The notes under the pieces were generated by a model. It saw only the letters and a program-made list of their open reading frames with translations. It searched no databases and was not told the DNA's origin. Made by a program: the position numbers and the translations under genes. A stretch of 50,994 bases of DNA from Planctomycetota bacterium (GTDB lineage Bacteria > Planctomycetota > Planctomycetia > Pirellulales > Pirellulaceae): contig VGZA01000043.1 of NCBI GenBank assembly GCA_016872775.1, positions 1 to 50,994 of the forward strand. Direction: 5' to 3'. Every line of letters starts with the position of its first letter. Position 1 is the first letter of the stretch. This document shows positions 36,663 to 43,902 of this stretch, piece by piece.

Positions 36663-37091
36663 ATGCTTATGGCGGATAATCACTGGTTGTGGTCGTTCGA
36701 TTCTGAGATTCCCAGCGAGATCGTGGCGGGAAAACAACTGATTGAGCAGCTGCTGACGCGGCTGGCCGAGTTGCAATGGCCAGACCACGACGTGTTCAGT
36801 GTTCATCTCGCCGTCGAGGAAGCGATCGCCAACGCGATCAAACATGGCAATCAGGATGATCCCACCAAATCGGTCGGTGTGAGCATCGACGTTTCGCGGG
36901 ACAAATTGCGGATTCGCGTTGTGGATCGGGGCTGCGGATTCAATTTGACCGATGTGCCCGACCCGACCGCGGACGAGAATCTGGAAGTCCCGTCCGGGCG
37001 AGGCATCATGTTGATGCGCAGCTTCATGAATTCGGTGGAGTTCAACGACTGCGGAAACTGCGTTACGATGTGGAAAGAACGGAATCCTTAA
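36663..37091 (+). CDS. RsbW-like anti-sigma factor / serine-protein kinase
   Basis: 142 residues from the ATG at 36663; another ATG at 36669 is equally possible, and neither has a well-placed Shine-Dalgarno. It has the GHKL/HATPase_c_2 fold: N-box VEEAIANAIKHGN (N57), G1 box D88-R-G90-C-G92-F, and G2 box GRGIMLMRSF (G112-R-G114). This matches the RsbW/SpoIIAB group, which bind ATP, sequester a sigma factor and phosphorylate an anti-anti-sigma (STAS) partner. No STAS protein or sigma factor is encoded in the window, so the partner is elsewhere. The M42 peptidase gene begins 27 bases downstream and is probably co-transcribed. Confidence 0.9.
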   Translation: MLMADNHWLWSFDSEIPSEIVAGKQLIEQLLTRLAELQWPDHDVFSVHLAVEEAIANAIKHGNQDDPTKSVGVSIDVSRDKLRIRVVDRGCGFNLTDVPDPTADENLEVPSGRGIMLMRSFMNSVEFNDCGNCVTMWKERNP

Positions 37092-37118
37092 GCAGACGGA
37101 AGGCGGGCGAAGGCACTC

Positions 37119-38177
37119 ATGGACGAGTCGGCATCGGACTTCTTCAAGCGTTTGCTGGCGACACCCAGTCCGTCCGGCTACGAGCGCCCGGTTCAGGAGC
37201 TGGTTCGCGGCTATCTGGCCTCGTTTGCCCACGAGGTTCGTACTGATCTGCACGGAAATGTGATTGCGGTAATCAACCCGACCGCGCAGCCTCGATTGAT
37301 GTTCGCTGGACACTGCGATCAGATCGGATTGCTTGTTTCGCAGATCGATGACAACGGGTTCATTTACACGCAGACGATTGGTGGATGGGATCCGCAACAG
37401 CTGGTTGGCCAGAGAATGACGATCTGGACGGACGCCGGACCGATCGCGGCGGTGATCTCGCGCAAACCGATCCATCTGCTGAACGACGACGAACGCAAAC
37501 AGGTTGTCAAGCTGCAGGATCTATGGCTCGATATCGGCGCTCGTTCCAAGGCGGAAGCCGCGGAGATGGTGCGCATCGGCGACCCGGTCACGTTGCAGCT
37601 TGGATACCAGCCGTTGCTGAACGGATTGGCCAATGCGCCGTCGATGGACAACAAGACAGGGCTTTGGGTCGTGATCGAAGCGGCGCGGCGAGCTCGACAG
37701 CGCGGCGCAGGCTGCGCGCTGTACGCGGTTTCGACGGTCCAGGAGGAAATCGGCTTGCGCGGCGCGCAGACGAGCGCTCACGGCATCGCACCGAAAGTCG
37801 CGATCGCGGTCGACGTGACGCATGCCACCGACTGCCCCACGATCGACAAACGCCAGCAGGGCGAAATTGCGGTCGGAAAAGGGCCGGTGATCTTCCGAGG
37901 CCCGAATATGAATCCACGGGTCACGAATCGACTGATCACCCTGGCGAAGTCAAAGGAAATCCCCTATCAGATATCGGCGATCGCCCGGGCAACACCCAAC
38001 GATGCCAACGTGCTGCAGATCAGCCGGGACGGCGTGGCCGTCGGCCTGGTCAGCATCCCCAACCGCTACATGCACAGTGCGGTCGAAGTGATTTCGCTGA
38101 ACGATCTTGACTACGCTGCCGAGTTGTTAGCGGAATTCGCGGTGCAACTTACCGCTGAGGACGACTTCACGCCGTAG
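37119..38177 (+). CDS. M42-family metallo-aminopeptidase (FrvX/glutamyl aminopeptidase type)
   Basis: 352 residues, the usual length for the family. GAAGG lies six bases before the ATG. The dinuclear metal and catalytic residues are all present: H65 and D67 in AGHCDQIG, D177 in SMDNKTG, E209-E210 in VQEEIGLRGA, D232 in VDVTHA, and H319 in RYMHSAVE. These tetrahedral-complex enzymes remove N-terminal residues from peptides in the cytoplasm, and some members were first annotated as endoglucanases. No signal peptide is present. It follows the anti-sigma gene closely and is separated by 113 bases from the lipid operon. Confidence 0.95.
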   Translation: MDESASDFFKRLLATPSPSGYERPVQELVRGYLASFAHEVRTDLHGNVIAVINPTAQPRLMFAGHCDQIGLLVSQIDDNGFIYTQTIGGWDPQQLVGQRMTIWTDAGPIAAVISRKPIHLLNDDERKQVVKLQDLWLDIGARSKAEAAEMVRIGDPVTLQLGYQPLLNGLANAPSMDNKTGLWVVIEAARRARQRGAGCALYAVSTVQEEIGLRGAQTSAHGIAPKVAIAVDVTHATDCPTIDKRQQGEIAVGKGPVIFRGPNMNPRVTNRLITLAKSKEIPYQISAIARATPNDANVLQISRDGVAVGLVSIPNRYMHSAVEVISLNDLDYAAELLAEFAVQLTAEDDFTP

Positions 38178-38207
38178 GGCGGTGCGAGGTACTGGAACGC
38201 TGACAAT

Positions 38208-38226
38208 GTTGCAAAGTTCATGCAAC
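38208..38226. promoter_or_regulatory. Operator-like inverted repeat over the -35 box
   Basis: GTTGCA-N7-TGCAAC. It overlaps the TTGCAA taken as the -35 element of the lipid operon, an arrangement typical of repressor binding. The arms are only six bases, so a chance occurrence cannot be excluded. Confidence 0.35.
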
Positions 38227-38238
38227 GGCGGCGATAAT
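38209..38238 (+). promoter_or_regulatory. Candidate promoter of the four-gene lipid operon
   Basis: TTGCAA at 38209-38214 and GATAAT at 38233-38238, 18 bases apart, 52 bases before the GTG start at 38291. It is the best -35/-10 pair in the gap after the M42 gene. Confidence 0.4.
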
Positions 38239-38290
38239 AGACTTCGTTGGGAAGAGGGATCATCCGGCCGAAGCGGGAAGTGGCACTACC

Positions 38291-40228
38291 GTGAGCAGAT
38301 CAGTAACGCACTCCGCGGAGCAGAAGTCGCTGACCACGGCGCACGGTGTTTCGATCGACGCCGAACTGCTGCAATCGCTGCAGGCCATTCGTCCCGAACA
38401 TGGCTGGCGATTGGTGGCGTTTTTGATCCTGTATCTTGGCGCTGCCACGGGAGGGTGGCTGGCGGCGACGGGGCCTGGCGATTCCTGGCAATTGTTGCTT
38501 CTCGCGGCTCCATTTTACCTTCTCGCCGCCGCCGCCCTGCATGGGATCAGCCTTTTCACGCATGAAGGCGTGCATGGTACGCTTTCCACTTCATCCGACA
38601 TCAACCGGCTGCTGTCGATCGCATGTGCCTTGCCGGTTCTGCAGAACTACTCGGCGTACAAAGTGCTGCACTTGAACCACCATCGGCACCTGGGCATGGA
38701 GGGCGATCCGGACCACTATCCGAACTATACGCGCTGGACCTGGCTGGTCTTCGTCATGCACTGGCTGCGACTGATCATCGGCTACCCGGTCTACATCGTG
38801 ATGATTCCGATTCTCGGGTTCCGGCAGGGGACGCGCATCGACCGCGCCTGGATCGTCGTGGAGTGCCTGTTGCTGGCGGTCCTGATCGTGACGGTCTGCT
38901 GGCTGCCTTTGCCCGGCAGCCTGCTGCTGCATGGCTGGCTGATCCCGATGTTGTTCATCAACAGCATGGTAAACATCCGGGGAATGAGTCAGCACACTTT
39001 ATTGGAACATGCGTCGGACCCGGTGGCGGGAACGCGCTCCATTCTGACGAATCGGCTGACGGCGTTTTTCATGTGCAATGAGAACTATCACCTCGAGCAC
39101 CATCTGTTTCCGCGCGTTCCCTGGTACAACTTGCGTCGACTCCACGATCTGCTGCGCGCGCAACTCGTCGCGCGGCAGGCTCCGTTCATTTCCTCGTACC
39201 TGGCGTTTGTCCGCGATTTTGCGGCAGGGAGTTGGGCCCGCGGCCCTTTGGGGGATGACCGGTTCCGGCCCGGCGTCGGCATCGCCTCGTCGGCCGGGGC
39301 GACGGATGCCGCGGGAGATAGTGTACCGTCATTAGCGGTAGTGCCATCGCCGGCGCCGCCCGCGAGACTTTTACCGGCGCTGGCGCATGAGAAGCTGCTG
39401 TTTGCGCTCGGCATGATCCTGTTTGTGTCGCTCGCGTTATTCCGTACCGACCGGGCGGGACTGGCCTTGGAATTGCTCGCGATCCTCTTGGCCTGGGCGG
39501 CGCTGATCGCCCGACGCTGGTCAGCCTTCGGCGACGGCGTCCTGCGCATTCGCTATCTGGCAAGTTATGGTTTTATTCTCTGGACCTATTTGAGCATCGG
39601 ACGAATGGTCGAGGCATTCGACCTTACGAGTTGGGATTCGCAGTTGCGAGCCGCCGACCAATGGCTGTTTGGAGACCTGCTGATCGACTGGGGACGATCG
39701 GCGAGCCGTCATCCCTGGTTGACGGAATGGATGAGCGCCGGTTACCTGGCCTATCTTGTCTACCTGCATCTGGCGATCGGGCATGGCCTGGCTTCGCCGA
39801 GGCGTTTTGGCCGGCCTCTGTTTCTTCATCTGGGCACGGCCTATGCGATTGGACTGGGCGCGTATCTGTTGATGCCGGCAGTCGGGCCGTGGAGAGCCTA
39901 CCCGGAACTGTTCGCTGAACCGTTGCCGGACGGCCCAATCACCTGGCTGGCAGCGAATGTTGTGCGATGGGGATCCTCGGTCTACGACGCGTTCCCCAGT
40001 CTGCACGTTTCGGTTACGTTGACCTTGCTGGCCTGTGACTGGCGGCACTGCCGAATCCGCTTCTGGATGGTATTGCTGCCGGCATGTGGCATTTTCGGCT
40101 CCACTGTCTACCTGCGGTTCCATTATGGCGTGGACTTGATCGCCGGATTTTTCTGTTTCCTTTTTTGCTGGGGCATTTGTTGGGTTCTGGAGCGAATGGG
40201 TGAACTGGAGTTGCGGAAGTCCGATTGA
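38291..40228 (+). CDS. Fatty acid desaturase - PAP2/AUR1-like phosphatase fusion, membrane protein
   Basis: 645 residues, GTG start; the first internal Met is at residue 136, beyond the first His box, so the GTG is required. The N-terminal half (about 1-310) is a membrane desaturase with the histidine boxes H91-EGV-H95, H127-LN-HH-R-H133 and H267-LE-HH271-LFPRVPWYN, which bind the diiron centre. An Ala/Pro linker (about 315-360) leads to a second set of membrane segments. The C-terminal half has the PAP2_3/AUR1-type signature WRAYP, FPS-L-H572 and YLRFH611-YGVD615, the nucleophile and base residues of lipid phosphatases and phosphotransferases. Predicted roles: unsaturation of an acyl chain, and release of diacylglycerol from phosphatidate or transfer of a head group. 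The next gene overlaps its end by 29 bases. Confidence 0.92.
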   Translation: MSRSVTHSAEQKSLTTAHGVSIDAELLQSLQAIRPEHGWRLVAFLILYLGAATGGWLAATGPGDSWQLLLLAAPFYLLAAAALHGISLFTHEGVHGTLSTSSDINRLLSIACALPVLQNYSAYKVLHLNHHRHLGMEGDPDHYPNYTRWTWLVFVMHWLRLIIGYPVYIVMIPILGFRQGTRIDRAWIVVECLLLAVLIVTVCWLPLPGSLLLHGWLIPMLFINSMVNIRGMSQHTLLEHASDPVAGTRSILTNRLTAFFMCNENYHLEHHLFPRVPWYNLRRLHDLLRAQLVARQAPFISSYLAFVRDFAAGSWARGPLGDDRFRPGVGIASSAGATDAAGDSVPSLAVVPSPAPPARLLPALAHEKLLFALGMILFVSLALFRTDRAGLALELLAILLAWAALIARRWSAFGDGVLRIRYLASYGFILWTYLSIGRMVEAFDLTSWDSQLRAADQWLFGDLLIDWGRSASRHPWLTEWMSAGYLAYLVYLHLAIGHGLASPRRFGRPLFLHLGTAYAIGLGAYLLMPAVGPWRAYPELFAEPLPDGPITWLAANVVRWGSSVYDAFPSLHVSVTLTLLACDWRHCRIRFWMVLLPACGIFGSTVYLRFHYGVDLIAGFFCFLFCWGICWVLERMGELELRKSD

Positions 40229-41312
40229 AAGTGCCACGGAGTGGTTATCGTTTGCCGCCGGCTTTCCCCTGGCGTTTGCGCAGGTGAGAGAGGATCCGGC
40301 ATTGGATGTCGAATCGCTGCGGCGCCTGGGCAGGCCCGCCGACGTTCTGATGATTGGCTCTGGCGGCTGCACTGCCTGCGTGCTGGCCACGGAGCCTTGC
40401 GTCGCGTCGCTGCATATCGTCGACTTCAATCCGGCGCAACTAAGTCTGGCGCGGATAAAGCTGAAGATGCTGCAATCGCTTGTGCCGGCTCAGCGCCTGC
40501 AGTTGCTGGGCCACGCTCCACTGGCATCCGACCGTCGCGCGGATTGGTTGGGCGGGATCTGCGAGTCCCTCGGTCTTTCCCGCGACTGTATCGGCCCGTG
40601 GGAATTGGTGGCGGAATATGGCCCGGACAACGTGGGCCGTTACGAATGGCTGTTTGCCCGACTGCGGTTCGAGTTGCGCGAATATGACGCCGACTTGCGC
40701 AGTCTCCTGGCATTGAACGACACCGGGGAACAATCGCGCCGCGTTGCGCCCGGAACAGTTTTCGGCCGAGCGCTCGACGCCGCGCTCGATTCCGTCATGT
40801 CTCTCGACAACCTGCGGGCACTGTTCGGCGAACTGGCCACGTCGAACCGCCGGCAGCCATTTTCGCGGCACTTTGCTGAACGCATTCGCGACGCATTGGC
40901 GAACTTCGCGGCGTCGACGAATCCCTATCTGTGGCAGATGTTGCTGGGCGAATTTCCTCCAGGGCATCCTTTCCCATGGTTGGAATTGCCCAGCGAGGCA
41001 TTTCTCGATCCGCCGATTCGCTTCACGCGCGGCACGATGGAGGAGACGCTGTCGGCCGAGCCCTCCGCGTGCTACGATCTCGTGCACCTCTCTAACATTC
41101 TGGATTGGCTTGAACCCGCCACCGCGGAGCAGGTGTTGCGCAACAGTGCGCGGCTGTTGCGGCCTGGAGGACTGGTCTTGATTCGGCAACTCAACTCGAC
41201 ACTCCCTGTGCGGAACCTGGGCGGACGTCTGGAGTGGCTCGACGCGTCCGACCTGCATCGGAACGACCGCAGCTTTTTCTACCGCGAACTCCACTTGGGG
41301 CGGCTGCCGTGA
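40200..41312 (+). CDS. DUF3419 / BtaA-like SAM 3-amino-3-carboxypropyltransferase
   Basis: 370 residues with a GTG start that lies inside the end of the desaturase gene; GGAG is eight bases upstream, so translation is probably coupled. The Rossmann SAM site is clear: VLMIGSGGCTA (motif I) and IVDFNPAQLSLARIKL (acidic loop). Other DUF3419 hallmarks are AQVREDPALD near the N-terminus, FSRHFAERIRDAL, NPYLWQMLLGEFPPG and VHLSNILDWLEP...LLRPGGLVLIRQLNS. BtaA of Rhodobacter moves the aminocarboxypropyl group of SAM to the sn-3 hydroxyl of diacylglycerol to make diacylglyceryl-homoserine, the first step in betaine lipid synthesis. That this member also uses diacylglycerol is inferred from the family and from the lipid genes beside it. 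No BtaB-type N-methyltransferase is nearby. Confidence 0.87.
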   Translation: MNWSCGSPIESATEWLSFAAGFPLAFAQVREDPALDVESLRRLGRPADVLMIGSGGCTACVLATEPCVASLHIVDFNPAQLSLARIKLKMLQSLVPAQRLQLLGHAPLASDRRADWLGGICESLGLSRDCIGPWELVAEYGPDNVGRYEWLFARLRFELREYDADLRSLLALNDTGEQSRRVAPGTVFGRALDAALDSVMSLDNLRALFGELATSNRRQPFSRHFAERIRDALANFAASTNPYLWQMLLGEFPPGHPFPWLELPSEAFLDPPIRFTRGTMEETLSAEPSACYDLVHLSNILDWLEPATAEQVLRNSARLLRPGGLVLIRQLNSTLPVRNLGGRLEWLDASDLHRNDRSFFYRELHLGRLP

Positions 41313-42328
41313 GAATCGAACGGCTGCCGGACGGTCCCTCTGCCGAGTTCAGCGCGGCGCTCGGCGCCTTCGAGGCACAATTCCGTTATCCGCTGGGCGG
41401 AGGGCGGTGGTTTCGCATCGATCACGGTCAGGACTACGGTCGATTCTTCGCCTCGATCGGCGATGCGAGAACCTGGATCGCCGAATCGCAGGCTCAGGTC
41501 GTCGGCGCGATCAGCGCGGCGCGCGTGGAGTTGCGAGTACCTTCCGGTGAAAGCCACTCGGCCGCCTATTTTGGCGACTTCAAAGTGCGGCTCGCAGATC
41601 CCCAGCGATCGGCCGGCTGGGTAGCCGCCGGCCTGCTGCGGCGCGCCGCCGATTGGGCCCAGTCGTACACACGCCGCGGCATGGCGATCGTGATGGACGG
41701 CACCGCGGTCGTACCGGAAAACTACACCGGGAGACTGGGGCTGCCACCCTTCCGATCGATCGGGCATGTGACGATCTGGCGCATTGAACCGCCAGCGATG
41801 TCGACTGTTCCTCGGGAAGTTTCGGAGATCCCGACGAGCGAATTGGGCGACCACTTTCGGCGTTTGACGGCGGGGGGCTATATTCTTGAGCATCCACGCA
41901 CGCTGCCATCGCCTTCCCGAGAGGCCGCACCAAGTCGAGAAGAACGCAGCAAAATGCGGCCTCGAGCCTGGCTGCTTGACGGCGGGAGAGCATGCGGCTT
42001 GTTGGAGGATACAAGGTTGGCCAAACGTTTATACCTGGACGACGGCGCAGAACTGGTGTCCGGGCATCTGAGTTGTTTGGCTTTCCAGGATCCGCGGGCC
42101 GCCATCGACGTGATCCGGGCTGCACTTTCGGAGTGCGCGTCCCAAGGTATTCCAGGGCTGTTTATGGCCCTCCCGGACCGTCGCGCCGAGCTGTTATCCG
42201 CGTCGCCGGAATGGCAAGAATGGACCGCCGCTTGGCCTCGGGACGCGGTCATGTCGACCGGAGCATCGATCTGGGGCAGCGGTCTGGAATCGGGTTTCGA
42301 CTGGTACCTGCATACGGCGGAGATTTAG
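41309..42328 (+). CDS. Tandem GNAT-like acyltransferase
   Basis: 339 residues from a GTG that overlaps the previous stop codon (GTGA at 41309-41312); an in-frame ATG at 41234 would overlap the neighbour much further. The N-terminal half resembles a GNAT domain: WIAESQAQVVGAISAARVEL, DFKVRLADPQRSAGWVAAGLL in place of the acyl-CoA pyrophosphate loop, and PENYTGRLGLPPFRSIG. The C-terminal half repeats the layout in degenerate form (ACGLLEDTRLAKRLYL; LVSGHLSCLAFQDPRAAIDVI). Such tandem GNAT proteins often have one active half. In this operon N-acylation of the amino group left by the BtaA-like enzyme is a reasonable guess. The GNAT assignment itself is moderate, as the signature is divergent. Confidence 0.65.
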   Translation: MRIERLPDGPSAEFSAALGAFEAQFRYPLGGGRWFRIDHGQDYGRFFASIGDARTWIAESQAQVVGAISAARVELRVPSGESHSAAYFGDFKVRLADPQRSAGWVAAGLLRRAADWAQSYTRRGMAIVMDGTAVVPENYTGRLGLPPFRSIGHVTIWRIEPPAMSTVPREVSEIPTSELGDHFRRLTAGGYILEHPRTLPSPSREAAPSREERSKMRPRAWLLDGGRACGLLEDTRLAKRLYLDDGAELVSGHLSCLAFQDPRAAIDVIRAALSECASQGIPGLFMALPDRRAELLSASPEWQEWTAAWPRDAVMSTGASIWGSGLESGFDWYLHTAEI

Positions 42329-42332
42329 AGCC

Positions 42333-43055
42333 ATGGCGCATTCGGGGACGACGGCCGAGTACGATCGCGACCAGATCATGGAGCTGGCGCGGCAGGTTCT
42401 GGTGCAAAGCGGCATTCTCGATAACGCGTACTTTCAGTCCCTGACGAGCGGACAGATGGCGCGGGATCTGTTTGTCCGTTCGCAGCAGCAGTTCTATTTC
42501 GCCGTCCTGGAGTTTCCGCGGCCGATGTTCTGCCTGCTGGCGCGCATCCCCGCGCCGGGAGCACGCCTGGGGTTGCTCGATAATGTGGTCGAAGAGCACG
42601 GTTTTTTCGAGGAGGCACGATTCCATGCCACGACGTTTCGCCAGTTCTGCACCCGACTCGCCGGAACGGAATTCGATCCGGGGCTGCTGGAGCAAGGGCC
42701 CGTGGTCCGCGCATTCAATCGCGCCTTGTTGGGGGTTTGCCAGTCGGAGTCGATCGAATTCGGATTTGCCTGCCTGGGGATCATCGAACTGGCATTCGCC
42801 AGTATTTCGAACCTGATCGGTCAGGCGGTCGTCGACCGAGGCTGGCTGACCGGTAACAGCCTTGTGCATTACCGCCTGCACGCAGAACGTGACCTGGAGC
42901 ACGCGGCGGAACTGTTCGCGCCGCTTCAAGGCAGCGTCGGCAACGCGGCGCGCCAACGCGATATCGGCAACGGTCTGCAACTCGGCGTTTACCTCTTCGA
43001 TCGCCTCTACCGCGACCTGTTGGAACCGGCAACGTGGCGTGGCTGGGGCTTCTAG
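42333..43055 (+). CDS. Haem-oxygenase-like diiron oxidase (HDO / CADD-UndA-SznF fold)
   Basis: 240 residues, start four bases after the previous stop, with GGAG in the preceding reading frame as ribosome binding site. It is an all-helical protein with the ligand pattern of haem-oxygenase-like diiron oxidases: E88 and H98 (in NVVEEHG...RFH), E152 (GIIELAF), then H183-AER-D187-LE-H190. The E-x9-H and H-x3-D-x2-H spacing matches the known ligand sets of that superfamily. Members use O2 for N-oxygenation, C-C cleavage, desaturation or decarboxylation of amino acids and fatty acids (SznF, BesC, UndA). Being last in a lipid operon suggests oxidation of the head group or of the acyl chain. PqqC/TenA-like enzymes share the fold but lack this metal set. 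Confidence 0.85.
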   Translation: MAHSGTTAEYDRDQIMELARQVLVQSGILDNAYFQSLTSGQMARDLFVRSQQQFYFAVLEFPRPMFCLLARIPAPGARLGLLDNVVEEHGFFEEARFHATTFRQFCTRLAGTEFDPGLLEQGPVVRAFNRALLGVCQSESIEFGFACLGIIELAFASISNLIGQAVVDRGWLTGNSLVHYRLHAERDLEHAAELFAPLQGSVGNAARQRDIGNGLQLGVYLFDRLYRDLLEPATWRGWGF

Positions 43056-43155
43056 CCCACGCAAACCAGCGGGGTCGGGAGTCTTTGGCACCAAACGGCT
43101 TCCGATCAAAAAGCGTGTTGCAGCCAAAGACTCCCGACCCCACGCAAACAAGCGG
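43056..43155. repeat. Hairpin element with flanking direct repeats, at a convergent gene end
   Basis: A perfect 19-base stem: GGGGTCGGGAGTCTTTGGC at 43071-43089 and its reverse complement at 43123-43141, with a 33-base loop. Direct repeats CCCACGCAAAC-x-AGCGG (one mismatch) lie at 43056-43072 and 43139-43155 and overlap the outer ends of the stem. It lies between two converging genes, so it may serve as a bidirectional terminator. The layout of stem plus direct repeats also fits a small miniature-transposon or REP-like insertion. Confidence 0.75.
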
Positions 43156-43188
43156 CGCTGGAAGCCCCCACCACGTCGCGCGGCGAAA

Positions 43189-43734
43189 CTACGGCCGGAC
43201 CGGCGCGTAGATTCGAATTGCCTCGTAGAGCCAGCGACCGTCGACTTTCACTACCACCGAATCCCACAGGCCGCGGTGAGGGTATCCTTCGGGCCCATTT
43301 TCCACCTGCCATTCTCCATGGGCCACAACCAGATCGGGGCGGACGAAACGGCGTTGCAGCTGCTTGCCGGACAACTTGGCTTTGGGGTTACTGCTGAAAA
43401 AAGAACTGTGGCCCTGCACGATTGCCGGCCGCTTGCTGAGGATCGCTCCCGTCAGAATACCGTAATCACCCACTTTGGTGAAACAGTCGGCCACCTTCTC
43501 GGCTTGCCGTTCGTTAAACGCCCGCACATAGCGCTCATTGAGTTCTCCAATCGCTTCGGCGTCGGCCGATTCGTCGGCAGCCACTGTTCGCGTCGATCCG
43601 GAGACCAGGATGGCAACCGCCAGGAAGACGATGCCTCGAGACAACACCAGCAACGACCCCGTCAGACGCCGGCGGCGGGTTCCGGAACCAGAATCGGCAT
43701 GGGGACTTACTTGCGGCGAAAGGTGGAGGGACAT
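43189..43734 (-). CDS. Exported SnoaL/NTF2-like (DUF4440-type) protein
   Basis: 181 residues from the ATG at 43734, which has GAGGAG eight bases upstream; the frame remains open upstream but without a ribosome binding site. A hydrophobic signal segment (GIVFLAVAILVSGS) precedes an NTF2-like cone fold: AIGELNERYVRAFNERQAEKVADCF, then LSGKQLQRRFVRPDLVVAHGEWQVENG and DSVVVKVDGRWLYEAIRIYAP. These are the usual signs of the SgcJ/DUF4440 group of planctomycete exported proteins, whose ligand is not known. No catalytic triad is evident. It is divergent from the sialate O-acetylesterase gene. Confidence 0.85.
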   Translation of the reverse strand: MSLHLSPQVSPHADSGSGTRRRRLTGSLLVLSRGIVFLAVAILVSGSTRTVAADESADAEAIGELNERYVRAFNERQAEKVADCFTKVGDYGILTGAILSKRPAIVQGHSSFFSSNPKAKLSGKQLQRRFVRPDLVVAHGEWQVENGPEGYPHRGLWDSVVVKVDGRWLYEAIRIYAPVRP

Positions 43735-43803
43735 TGTTGAAACTCCTCGGTGAATCGATTGGGGAATGACTCCAAGGTCAGGCAGGGGCGGCACGCGCAT
43801 GGA

Positions 43804-43835
43804 TTGTAGACCTGCCCGGCGGCGATATCTATAAT
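43804..43835 (+). promoter_or_regulatory. Candidate promoter for the sialate O-acetylesterase
   Basis: A perfect TATAAT at 43830-43835, 67 bases before the ATG at 43903. The best -35 is TTGTAG at 43804-43809, 20 bases away, which is longer than ideal. TATAATCCGAC here is identical to the candidate -10 region of the giant gene. Confidence 0.35.
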
Positions 43836-43902
43836 CCGACGGCACGCCCCACTGCGTTTTTGAACTTGCCGACTCGTATCTGATTTTGAAGGAGACACGC
43901 GA

